64,000 nt of DNA, taken from NCBI GenBank assembly GCA_030041455.1, contig JASHNV010000058.1, positions 29,606 to 93,605 on the forward strand, written 5' to 3'. The notes below the pieces were generated by a model. The model made no database searches. It saw nothing but the letters and a program-made list of their open reading frames with translations, and was not told the DNA's origin. Below, piece after piece: positions 51,585 through 59,112 of the stretch. The position numbers and the translations under genes were made by a program. Each line of letters begins with the position of its first letter. Positions within the stretch are counted from its first letter, which is position 1. The stretch comes from Spirochaetia bacterium (GTDB lineage: Bacteria; Spirochaetota; Spirochaetia; DAHUYW01).

Positions 51585-52382
51585 ATGCTCGATCACGGGC
51601 CGCCTCGAGGGGGGCGGCCCGTTTCACGTCCGAACCCGCGGCCGTTTCGGCCGAAGGCGCTCTTCGCGAGCCTCGAAAGGACCTATGGATTTCAGGGTTG
51701 GTGGCCCCTCGAGTCGATGGCCTCCCGAACCGGCTACGACGCGTTCGGGTATCGGAGGCGGCCCCGCGCCAGGGTCCCGGCGCTTCCGTCCCGGCAGCGC
51801 CTGGAGATCGCGCTCGGCGCGATTCTCACCCAAAACACCGCCTGGGAGAACGCGCGGAAGGCGCTTCGGGCTCTGCGCGATCGGGGGTTGCTCGAGCCGC
51901 AGGCGATCGAGGGCGTTCGGACCGGACGGCTCGCCTCGCTTATCCGCTCCGCCGGGTGCTACAACCAGAAGGCGCGGAAGATCAAGATCGCCGCGGAGTT
52001 CCTGCGGCGCGGCGGCTTCCTCGGCTCGCAGTCCCCTCCTCCGCGCGACGGGCTGCTCGCGCTCTGGGGCGTCGGCGAGGAGACGGCCGACTGCATTCTC
52101 CTCTACGGCTACGGAGTCCCGTCCTTCGTCGTCGACGGCTACGCGAGGCGCATCCTCGGTCGCCTGGGCCTCATCGAAGCGACCGCGAAGAGCCTGGAAA
52201 TCAAGCGGCTCGTCGAGACCGCGCTTCCCGGCGATCCTGAGCTCCTCGGCGAGTGCCACGCGCTCATCGTCCGGCACGCCAAGGAGCGCTGCAGGAAGCG
52301 CCCGCTGTGCTCGGGCTGCCCGCTTCGGCGCCGCTGCGCCTACGCGCGCTCACTCCCCGGAATCGAAGACGGTCTTTCCTAG
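51585..52382 (+). CDS. HhH-GPD DNA glycosylase, MagIII-like (endonuclease III family)
   Basis: A 265-residue base-excision glycosylase. The line LEIALGAILTQNTAWENARKA and the front YGFQGWWPLES are those of the HP0602/MagIII group of 3-methyladenine glycosylases. The helix-hairpin-helix reads LWGVGEETADCILL: the lysine of bifunctional endonuclease III is Glu here, while the catalytic Asp remains in FVVDGYARRIL. It should therefore remove alkylated bases without AP-lyase activity. Four cysteines for a 4Fe-4S cluster follow in ERCRKRPLCSGCPLRRRC. The gene follows PPDK after 13 bases, and its end overlaps the convergent membrane-protein gene by 33 bases. Confidence 0.85.
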   Translation: MLDHGPPRGGRPVSRPNPRPFRPKALFASLERTYGFQGWWPLESMASRTGYDAFGYRRRPRARVPALPSRQRLEIALGAILTQNTAWENARKALRALRDRGLLEPQAIEGVRTGRLASLIRSAGCYNQKARKIKIAAEFLRRGGFLGSQSPPPRDGLLALWGVGEETADCILLYGYGVPSFVVDGYARRILGRLGLIEATAKSLEIKRLVETALPGDPELLGECHALIVRHAKERCRKRPLCSGCPLRRRCAYARSLPGIEDGLS

Positions 52383-53831
52383 GTTGAACGACGAGAGGTC
52401 GATCGAGTTTCTCACCTTCGCGATGTCGCGCTGCTCGCGGTCGAGCTCGCCGAACTCGTAGACGAACGCGCCGCCGTCGATCTGTTTCACGTCGGCTGCC
52501 TTGCGCGCCGCGAGCTCCTTGATGCTCCGATCTCGGAAGCTCTCCCATCGCGAAGGCGTCTCGTCGTAATCGGCGGGCTGAATTTTCCGCGGATCGACGA
52601 GGAGCGGATTCTGAAGGATCCGATCGAAGAGGCGCTGGAGAAAATTCCGCTTCTTGACCGACTCGTTCCGCGCCTTCTCCCGCGCGCGCCTCACGAGGGG
52701 AATCAGGAAGAAGAGAGCGGAAAAGACGAGGGGCACCGCGCCGAGCGCGATCGGTATCACGGCGAGCGGATCGACGCCGACGAAGTGCGCGAGCAGAACG
52801 GAGGTCACCTGGTAGAGGTAGGCGAAGCCGTCGCCCTTCTGGGGGATCACGACGACCGTCGAATAATACAGGAAGTAGCCGCCGAAGAACAGGTTCACGA
52901 TGTTGAAGAAGGTGATCCAGCGGTTCGCGCTCGGCTTGTTCCCGCTGAAGGCGTGGAGCGAAAGCCTCGGAGCGGTTCGGGGGACCTGGGAGAGCGGAAG
53001 GTCGCGCGATTTCAGCAGTCCGGGGAAGCGGTAATGGAGGGTTCCGTCGGAGGTCACGTCGGGCTCTCCTTCGAACTCGAGGAGATAGGTATTGATGCGT
53101 TCCTCCGCGGCATCGGCGCCGAGGCCGGTGATCGCCATGAACTCCTCGATCGTGATGAGTCCCTTGTTTCCCTGGAGGTAGTGAATGACCGCCTTCTTCT
53201 CGACCGCGTCGAATCCCTTGTTCGGGTCGCCCTCGCCGAAGACGTACGAGAAGACCGAGCGATGGAGCGGCCGCCGCTGCCGCCGCTCGCCCTTCACGAG
53301 CCCGCTGTACAGCCAGATCTGGATGAAGAGCTCGATGACCCTGGTCGTCAGGTAGAAGCCCATGAAGCCGCCGAAGCCTCCGTCGCGGCCCCGCGAGCGG
53401 TTGTCGCTCGAGTTGGAGCTGAACGAGCCCGCGACGGAGGCGAGAACGGCGATCACCAGGAGCGCGACGAAGACGAGGAAATACCCGACGAGCATCACCA
53501 TGATCCAGATCTTGAAGAGCAGCGAGAGCACGCGGAGAAGCGCGGAGCCCGCCGAGCGGAGGAAGCGCCGAAGCGCCGGCGCGAGACCCTTCGTTTGGCT
53601 GCGCATCCCGCTTGGAAAGTAGTAGAGGATCTCCCCCGATTCGGTCACCTTCATGTGGCCGCGGTACTCGTGCGAGACCACTTTCATCGTCTCTTGAACC
53701 TGGTAGGTGGGCAGACCCGTCGAGGCGACGAGATCGGTCACGGTCGACTCAAGGCGCCGCTTCTTGAGCGCGGCGACGATCTTGCTCTTCACGGACTCCA
53801 CCTTGAAGTCGTATAGCTTCTTCTCTGCCAC
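52350..53831 (-). CDS. Multi-domain membrane protein of unknown function
   Basis: A 493-residue protein. Residues 5-75 resemble a small winged-helix (SKIVAALKKRRLESTVTDLV, LPTYQVQETMKVVSHEYRG), followed by a basic segment and a strong transmembrane helix (IWIMVMLVGYFLVFVALLVI). A second winged-helix-like segment follows (VIHYLQGNKGLITIEEFMAI), then two hydrophobic stretches (FFNIVNLFFGGYFLYYSTVV and VIPIALGAVPLVFSALFFLI) and a soluble C-terminus. I do not recognise the family; the size and layout recall uncharacterised spirochaete proteins. Start is GTG 53831 with GGAGG five bases upstream. It has its own promoter at 53857-53885. Confidence 0.75.
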   Translation of the reverse strand: MAEKKLYDFKVESVKSKIVAALKKRRLESTVTDLVASTGLPTYQVQETMKVVSHEYRGHMKVTESGEILYYFPSGMRSQTKGLAPALRRFLRSAGSALLRVLSLLFKIWIMVMLVGYFLVFVALLVIAVLASVAGSFSSNSSDNRSRGRDGGFGGFMGFYLTTRVIELFIQIWLYSGLVKGERRQRRPLHRSVFSYVFGEGDPNKGFDAVEKKAVIHYLQGNKGLITIEEFMAITGLGADAAEERINTYLLEFEGEPDVTSDGTLHYRFPGLLKSRDLPLSQVPRTAPRLSLHAFSGNKPSANRWITFFNIVNLFFGGYFLYYSTVVVIPQKGDGFAYLYQVTSVLLAHFVGVDPLAVIPIALGAVPLVFSALFFLIPLVRRAREKARNESVKKRNFLQRLFDRILQNPLLVDPRKIQPADYDETPSRWESFRDRSIKELAARKAADVKQIDGGAFVYEFGELDREQRDIAKVRNSIDLSSFNLGKTVFDSGE

Positions 53832-53856
53832 TGCTTCCTCCGTCGACGTTCCTTCG

Positions 53857-53885
53857 ATTATACCGACCCTCGGTCACTAATACAA
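53857..53885 (-). promoter_or_regulatory. Promoter of the multi-domain membrane protein gene
   Basis: On the minus strand TTGTAT (53885-53880), a 17-base spacer and a perfect TATAAT (53862-53857), 25 bases before the GTG start. Confidence 0.7.
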
Positions 53886-53959
53886 TGGAACGCGCGCCGG
53901 CGCGATCGCGATCGCTCGGATGCTCACGAACGATCGGTCCGGGCCTGGACGGCTGGCGC

Positions 53960-53989
53960 TTGACACGTGCCGCCCGCCGTGGATAGATA
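53960..53989 (+). promoter_or_regulatory. Promoter of the ABC-F gene
   Basis: A perfect TTGACA at 53960-53965, an 18-base spacer and TAGATA at 53984-53989. It leaves a leader of about 85 bases to the GTG at 54080, longer than most here, which could hold regulatory structure as is common for ABC-F genes, though I see no clear leader peptide. Confidence 0.6.
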
Positions 53990-54079
53990 TGCCACGACAT
54001 CCTTCTCCCACTGATTGATGCGCGCTATGGCGGCGGCCCGCTCCATCGTCTCCAATCAGGACATAAAGGCGGTAGAAAC

Positions 54080-55717
54080 GTGATCAGTACGGGCGGCGTC
54101 ACGCTCTCGTTCGGCGAGCGAGTCCTCTTCAAAGATGTCACGATAAAGTTCACCCCCGGCAACTGCTACGGGGTCATCGGCGCAAACGGCGCGGGAAAGA
54201 CGACCTTCCTCAAGGTCCTCTCAGGCGAGATCGCGCCCGATTCCGGAGAGGTCGTCGTGTCCTCAGGAGAGCGGATCGCCGTGCTCAGGCAGAATCAGTT
54301 CGAGTTCGACGACTCCACGGTGATGGGCGCGGTCATCCAGGGCCACCGCAGGCTCTTCGAGGTCATGACGGAGCGCGAGGCGATTTACGCGAAGGAGCGC
54401 TTCAGCGAGGAGGACGGCATGCGTGCCGCTCACCTCGAGACGGAGTTCAGCGAGATGGGCGGCTGGGAAGCGGAGTCGGAGGCCGCCACGCTGCTTTCGG
54501 GCCTCGGAATCGACGAAGCGCTTCTCCAGCGCCCGATGGGCGAGCTCGAGGCGGGCCAAAAAGTCCGCGTGCTCCTCGCCCAGGCGCTCTTCGGAAACCC
54601 CGACATCCTCTTGCTCGACGAGCCGACCAACGGGCTCGACCTGGAGTCGATCGGGTGGCTCGAGGAGTTCCTGCTGAAGTTCAACAACACGGTCGTCGTC
54701 GTCTCCCACGACCGGCACTTCCTGAACTCGGTATGCACGCACATCGCCGACATCGATTTCGGCAGGATCCAGCTGTACGTCGGTAACTTCGATTTCTGGT
54801 ACGAGTCGAACCAGCTGCTCGTGAAGCAGCTCAAGGACGAAAAGCGCAGGCGCGAAGACAAGATCGCCGAGCTCCGCGAGTTCATCCTGCGCTTCAGCTC
54901 AAACGCGTCGAAGGCGCGCCAGGCGACCTCGCGCCAGAAGCTCATCGAGAAGCTCACGGTCGAGGACATGAAACCCTCCTCGCGGAAGGCGCCCTACATC
55001 AATTTCAAGCCCGAGCGGGAGTGCGGGAGGGACATCCTCGCGGTCGAGGAGCTCTCGAAGACGGTCGACGGCGAGAAGGTGCTCCGCGGGCTGTCGCTCT
55101 CCATTCGGAAGGGCGACAAGATTGCCTTTGTCGGCCCGGAGCACCTCGCGAAGACGACGCTGTTCGAGATCCTCTCCGCCCGCTCGACCCAGGACTCGGG
55201 CTCCTTCAAGTGGGGCACCACGATCACGGTCGGCTACTTCCCGCGCGAGAGCTCCTCGGCCTTCGAATCGGAGCTTCCGCTCATCGAGTGGCTCAGGCAG
55301 TTCTCCCGGCAGCAGGAGGAAGGCTTCGTGCGCGGCTTCCTCGGCCGCATGCTCTTCTCGGGCGAGGAGAGCCTGAAGCCGGTCAACGTCCTTTCCGGAG
55401 GGGAGCGGGTTCGCTGCCTCATCGCGAAGCTCATGCTCGAGGCGCCCAACGCGCTCCTCCTCGATGAGCCGACCAACCACCTCGACCTGGAAGCGATAGC
55501 CGCCCTCAACGACGCGCTCATCGACTACCCCGGCGTCGTGCTGTTCACCTCCCACGACCACCAGTTCGTGGACACCATCGCGAACCGCATCGTCGAGTTC
55601 GTCCCGGGAGGCTCGCTCATCGACAAGATGATGAGGTTCGACGACTACCTCGCGAGCGAGAGCGTGGGGGAGGAGCGCGATCGGCTCTACCGCGGACACC
55701 TGAGCCTGTCGCTGTAG
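54080..55717 (+). CDS. ABC-F family ATPase (ribosome-associated), second P-loop altered
   Basis: A 545-residue protein with two ABC domains and no membrane segment, the ABC-F design of translation factors such as EttA, YbiT and Uup. Domain 1: Walker A GANGAGKTTFLK (about residue 36), signature LEAGQKVRVLLAQAL, Walker B LLLDEPTNGLDLES. The inter-domain linker, which enters the ribosomal E site, is at about 245-310 (NQLLVKQLKDEKRRREDKIA). Domain 2: Walker A reads GPEHLAKTTLFEI, with Ala where the motif has Gly; signature LSGGERVRCLIAKLML and Walker B LLLDEPTNHLDLEA are normal. It may act in stalled-ribosome rescue or antibiotic resistance. GTG start with AAGGCGG upstream. Confidence 0.9.
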   Translation: MISTGGVTLSFGERVLFKDVTIKFTPGNCYGVIGANGAGKTTFLKVLSGEIAPDSGEVVVSSGERIAVLRQNQFEFDDSTVMGAVIQGHRRLFEVMTEREAIYAKERFSEEDGMRAAHLETEFSEMGGWEAESEAATLLSGLGIDEALLQRPMGELEAGQKVRVLLAQALFGNPDILLLDEPTNGLDLESIGWLEEFLLKFNNTVVVVSHDRHFLNSVCTHIADIDFGRIQLYVGNFDFWYESNQLLVKQLKDEKRRREDKIAELREFILRFSSNASKARQATSRQKLIEKLTVEDMKPSSRKAPYINFKPERECGRDILAVEELSKTVDGEKVLRGLSLSIRKGDKIAFVGPEHLAKTTLFEILSARSTQDSGSFKWGTTITVGYFPRESSSAFESELPLIEWLRQFSRQQEEGFVRGFLGRMLFSGEESLKPVNVLSGGERVRCLIAKLMLEAPNALLLDEPTNHLDLEAIAALNDALIDYPGVVLFTSHDHQFVDTIANRIVEFVPGGSLIDKMMRFDDYLASESVGEERDRLYRGHLSLSL

Positions 55718-55722
55718 CGCGC

Positions 55723-55744
55723 GGAGCGCTGTGCGAAGCGCTCC
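55723..55744 (+). terminator. Hairpin after the ABC-F gene
   Basis: GGAGCGCT and AGCGCTCC form a perfect 8-bp stem around a six-base loop, five bases after the ABC-F stop and 21 bases before the next start. No U run follows. Confidence 0.45.
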
Positions 55745-55765
55745 CTCCGTGGTACGTTCATCCCG

Positions 55766-57481
55766 ATGAATCGAACGCTCGCGCTCGCGATGGCCGCCTT
55801 CGGCGGGCTCGCCGCGGCGCGCCTGCCGGCCTGGAGCGTATCGTGGCGCGAGGCCACGGGAGGAGAGCTTCGGGGAAGCCCGGCGCTCTCGCGCGACGGC
55901 ACCCTCTATGCGCTCTCCGACGACGAGTACCTCTACGCCTTCGACTCGAAGGCGCGCGACCCGGCGGACAGGCTCCGCTGGAAGCGCCGGCTCGGTTGGC
56001 TTCCCGCCGACTGTCTTTCGGTCGGCCTGGACGGCACGGTCTACTGCGGCCTGAAAAACGGCGATTTTCTCGCCTTCAACCCGCGAGGCGAGCTCCTGTG
56101 GCGCCTTCGACTCGGCGCGCCTCCCGCCGGGGATCCCTCGATTTCGGCCGACGGCACCCTCTACGTCGCGACGGCCTCGGGAACGCTCCTCGCGGTCTCG
56201 CACCTCGGGCGCGTCGAGTGGAAGGTCACGCTTCCGGGAGCCATCGTGCTCGCGCCGGAGATGGACGGCTCGGGGGAGATCTACCTCGCGGCGGCCGACC
56301 GCAGGCTGTACGCGCTCACCCAATGGGGCGAGTTCTCCTGGTCGCTTCCGCTTCCGGAGGTCGCGACCGCGCTCGCGATCGGCGACCGGGGCCTGCTCGT
56401 CGCAGGCGGCCGGGACGGTCTCGTGACCGGAATCGATCCGGAAGGCGACATCGTCTGGCGCTGTCGCGCGGGAGGGGGCGGCGTCGTCGGCGTCTCGATC
56501 GGGCCCGACGGGATCTCCGCCGCGACGGACCGCGGCGAGATCGCGGAGCTCTCGGAGACCGGCAAGCTTCGCTGGCGGACGAAGACCGGCGGACGTCTGG
56601 GATCCGCGCCGCTCCTCGACGGCTTCGGGATGGAGATTCTCACGTCGACGGGGTCCCTCTGTACCATCGATACTGCGGGCGCGCTCTCCTCGACTCCGCT
56701 CGGGACCTCCGGGCCTGCCGCGCTTGCGCGCGACGGAGCGCTCTACGTCGGAGGCAGGGACTGGATCGTCTACGCGCTTGCGCCGGCCGCCGCGGCCTGG
56801 CCACGCGGGCCGTGGCCCGAGGACGGCCACGACGAAGCCCATACGGGGCGCACCGACGCCCGGGGACCGGGCGCCGGCGCGGCTCTCCTCGACGGCATCC
56901 CGGACTACCTGTACCTGCGGAGCCTCTCCGCCGAGAACACGCGCGAGCTCGATCTGCTTCTTCTCTCCGACATACGCTCGCGCATCGCCTCGGGCCGGCT
57001 CGGCAAGAGCACCTGGTACGTCGTGAGAATGCTCGAGCGCCTTGCGGGGGCCGGCCTCGTCAATCCCGCGTACCGCTCGGGCAGGATCGTGAACGACCTT
57101 CCCGACGTCCGCGCCGAGGCGGCCGATCTCCTCGGCCTCGTCGGCACGTCGAGCTCCAGCCGCTCGCTCGTCGAGGTGATCGGCGAGGAGTACGACAGCG
57201 TCGCGCTCGCGGAGGAGATTCGCGCCCTCGGCCGGATCGCGACCGACCGGGACGGCGCGGCGACCCGCGCGATCGCGAGCGCCTTCTACCGGAAGGCGCT
57301 GTTTCCCCCGGACGACCGCGTCGCCGAGGCGGCGGTCGGGGCGCTCGCCGGCATCGCCGCCTATCGCGGCGGGATCGCCGACCCCTCGGCGATCGAGGTT
57401 CTCGCCTCGATCGCGCGCGCGGATTTTGCCGACTCGACCCGCGCCCAAGCGCTTTCGGCCCTGCGAAAGGTCGCAAACTAA
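55766..57481 (+). CDS. Exported beta-propeller protein with C-terminal HEAT-like repeats
   Basis: A 571-residue protein with a short signal peptide (TLALAMAAFGGLAAARL). Residues about 30-345 form a PQQ-type propeller with blades of the form SPALSRDGTLYALS, DPSISADGTLYVATASGTLL and GPAALARDGALYVGGRDW. Residues about 370-571 are helical HEAT-like repeats (LPDVRAEAADLLGLVG, VAEAAVGALAGIAAYRG). No PQQ enzyme residues are evident, so it is more likely a scaffold or sensor in the periplasm. A TACGTT box lies 7 bases before the ATG, again leaving almost no leader. The P83/100 gene follows 26 bases after it and has its own -10 box. Confidence 0.75.
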   Translation: MNRTLALAMAAFGGLAAARLPAWSVSWREATGGELRGSPALSRDGTLYALSDDEYLYAFDSKARDPADRLRWKRRLGWLPADCLSVGLDGTVYCGLKNGDFLAFNPRGELLWRLRLGAPPAGDPSISADGTLYVATASGTLLAVSHLGRVEWKVTLPGAIVLAPEMDGSGEIYLAAADRRLYALTQWGEFSWSLPLPEVATALAIGDRGLLVAGGRDGLVTGIDPEGDIVWRCRAGGGGVVGVSIGPDGISAATDRGEIAELSETGKLRWRTKTGGRLGSAPLLDGFGMEILTSTGSLCTIDTAGALSSTPLGTSGPAALARDGALYVGGRDWIVYALAPAAAAWPRGPWPEDGHDEAHTGRTDARGPGAGAALLDGIPDYLYLRSLSAENTRELDLLLLSDIRSRIASGRLGKSTWYVVRMLERLAGAGLVNPAYRSGRIVNDLPDVRAEAADLLGLVGTSSSSRSLVEVIGEEYDSVALAEEIRALGRIATDRDGAATRAIASAFYRKALFPPDDRVAEAAVGALAGIAAYRGGIADPSAIEVLASIARADFADSTRAQALSALRKVAN

Positions 57482-57507
57482 GATATAATCGCACCAGGAG
57501 AATCAGC

Positions 57508-59079
57508 ATGAAAACGGGGTTTGCCGGGCTTCTCTTCCTGGCCGCCGCGTCGTTTGCGAGCGGCCTTCAGGTCGACAAGGACGAGCTCTCCAAGGGCCAG
57601 GGCGCGAACATCACGTTCATCAACTACGTGGGGCCTCACCGCACGATCGACTCGGTGGCGGCGATCGTCGGCATCGGACGGGCGCTCGGCAGCCGGGTAG
57701 GCTCCAATCCTGGCGAGTTCGGCTACGCCGGGAAGTACCGCGTCATCCATGCCGTCGGCGCCCCCGAGGACGGCAAGCTCGACGCCGACGTCTTCATCAT
57801 CGAGCCGACCGCGGAAGTCGACGACGTGGTCAACGTCATCCGGATCGTGAGCGGATATCTCCAGGCGGCATACGCCTATTCCCCCGCCGACGCGGGAGTC
57901 CTTGCCCGTTTCGTCGTCTACTACAACGCGGCGTTCCGCGGCGACCTGAAATACTTCGCCACCGTGTACACGGGCCTCGTCATGAGCTACCTCTCCGCCG
58001 CCGACGCGGGGATCTCGACGCGGTACTCCGACTGGCCGGGAAAGACGCGGATGCTCATTCCCCTCTCCCTCGGCGCCGAGAAGGGGAGCCTCTCCGCGGT
58101 GGGGGCTTCCCAGCTCGCCGCCCCGAAAGTCATCCAGAATCTCGAGTCCGCGCCGGGAAAGGCGCTTCCTGAGCGCAAGGAGCTCACCGAGCTCCAACAG
58201 CGGGGCGTGGAGCAGGGGCAGGCGCAGGTCGCGGCGGAATCGGCAGGCATTCGACGCGAAAAGCGGCAGCTACAGGCGCAGGAGCAGTCGCTCGGCGCGG
58301 CCGAGCAGGCGGCCGCGAAGGCGCAGGCCGCCGCCGCGGCGCCGGGGGCGACGCCTGAGCAGAAGCAGGCCGCAGCCGCGGCCGAGGCGACGGTCCAGGC
58401 CCAGAAGCAGGCGACCCAGTCGCAGTCGCAAACGATCGCGCAGCAGGAAAGCGCCGTCGCCGCGCAGCAGCGGCAGATCGCCGCCAACCAGCAGGCGATC
58501 CAACAGCAGCGCGCGACGATAGCCTCCGACGAGCAGGCGGTGATCAACCAAAGCCCGACGCAGCCCGCGACCGCGCAGCTCGCCGCCCCCGGCCAGGTCC
58601 TCTTCATCTATGCGGTGGCGGGCTCCTCGGAGCACCTGGGCAAGCTCGTCCTGATCGATCGGGTCTCGGGGAAGCTCGTCTCCCAGTCGGACCTGAACTC
58701 GGTTCGCGGGAGGACCTACGTGCGGCTCGGCGGCTCGATCGTGGTGGTCGCCGGCCGAACCGGCGGTAACGGCGCGGTCAGGCTCGTCGCCGTGGACCCG
58801 GGGACCCTCGCGGTCGTCACGCAGGGAGCGAACGACCTCGCCCCGACGACCTACCTCGCCGCGACCGCCACGGCGGTGTACGCGGTCGTCGAGTCAGGCG
58901 GCGGCGCCTACCTCGCGCGGTTCGACTCGACGCTCGCGCTTCAGGCGCAATCGGAGGAGAAGGTCGACCCGAGCACCTACATCACGGTGTCCGGAGAGCA
59001 GGTGTTCGTTCAGGACGCCGCCGGAAATATCCTCATTCTCGACAAGGACGATCTCAAGGAAAAGAAGAAGACCGGCTGA
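57508..59079 (+). CDS. P83/100 family protein (spirochaete antigen family)
   Basis: A 523-residue exported protein. A signal peptide (GFAGLLFLAAASFASGL) precedes a conserved N-terminal domain (TFINYVGPHRTIDSVAAIVG, then ADVFIIEPTAEVDDVVNVIR and FVVYYNAAFRGDLKYF) that matches the P83/100 antigen family of Borrelia and treponemes. A long Gln/Ala-rich coiled coil follows (about 215-345, no prolines in its core), then a beta-rich C-terminal domain ending in DLKEKKKTG. Location is probably the periplasm or outer membrane; function unknown. The ATG has AGGAG seven bases upstream, and a perfect TATAAT at 57484-57489 gives a promoter separate from the propeller gene. Confidence 0.85.
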   Translation: MKTGFAGLLFLAAASFASGLQVDKDELSKGQGANITFINYVGPHRTIDSVAAIVGIGRALGSRVGSNPGEFGYAGKYRVIHAVGAPEDGKLDADVFIIEPTAEVDDVVNVIRIVSGYLQAAYAYSPADAGVLARFVVYYNAAFRGDLKYFATVYTGLVMSYLSAADAGISTRYSDWPGKTRMLIPLSLGAEKGSLSAVGASQLAAPKVIQNLESAPGKALPERKELTELQQRGVEQGQAQVAAESAGIRREKRQLQAQEQSLGAAEQAAAKAQAAAAAPGATPEQKQAAAAAEATVQAQKQATQSQSQTIAQQESAVAAQQRQIAANQQAIQQQRATIASDEQAVINQSPTQPATAQLAAPGQVLFIYAVAGSSEHLGKLVLIDRVSGKLVSQSDLNSVRGRTYVRLGGSIVVVAGRTGGNGAVRLVAVDPGTLAVVTQGANDLAPTTYLAATATAVYAVVESGGGAYLARFDSTLALQAQSEEKVDPSTYITVSGEQVFVQDAAGNILILDKDDLKEKKKTG

Positions 59080-59112
59080 AGGCGCCGGGGTTCCTGGGAC
59101 TGGGAGAACCGC

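Noticed and set aside
49247-51586. Open frame of 779 codons antisense to PPDK
   Set aside because: Shadow of the PPDK gene; Arg, Leu and Asp rich with no family pattern.
54899-57448. Open frame of 849 codons antisense to the ABC-F and propeller genes
   Set aside because: Crosses two real genes and their spacer; no motif.
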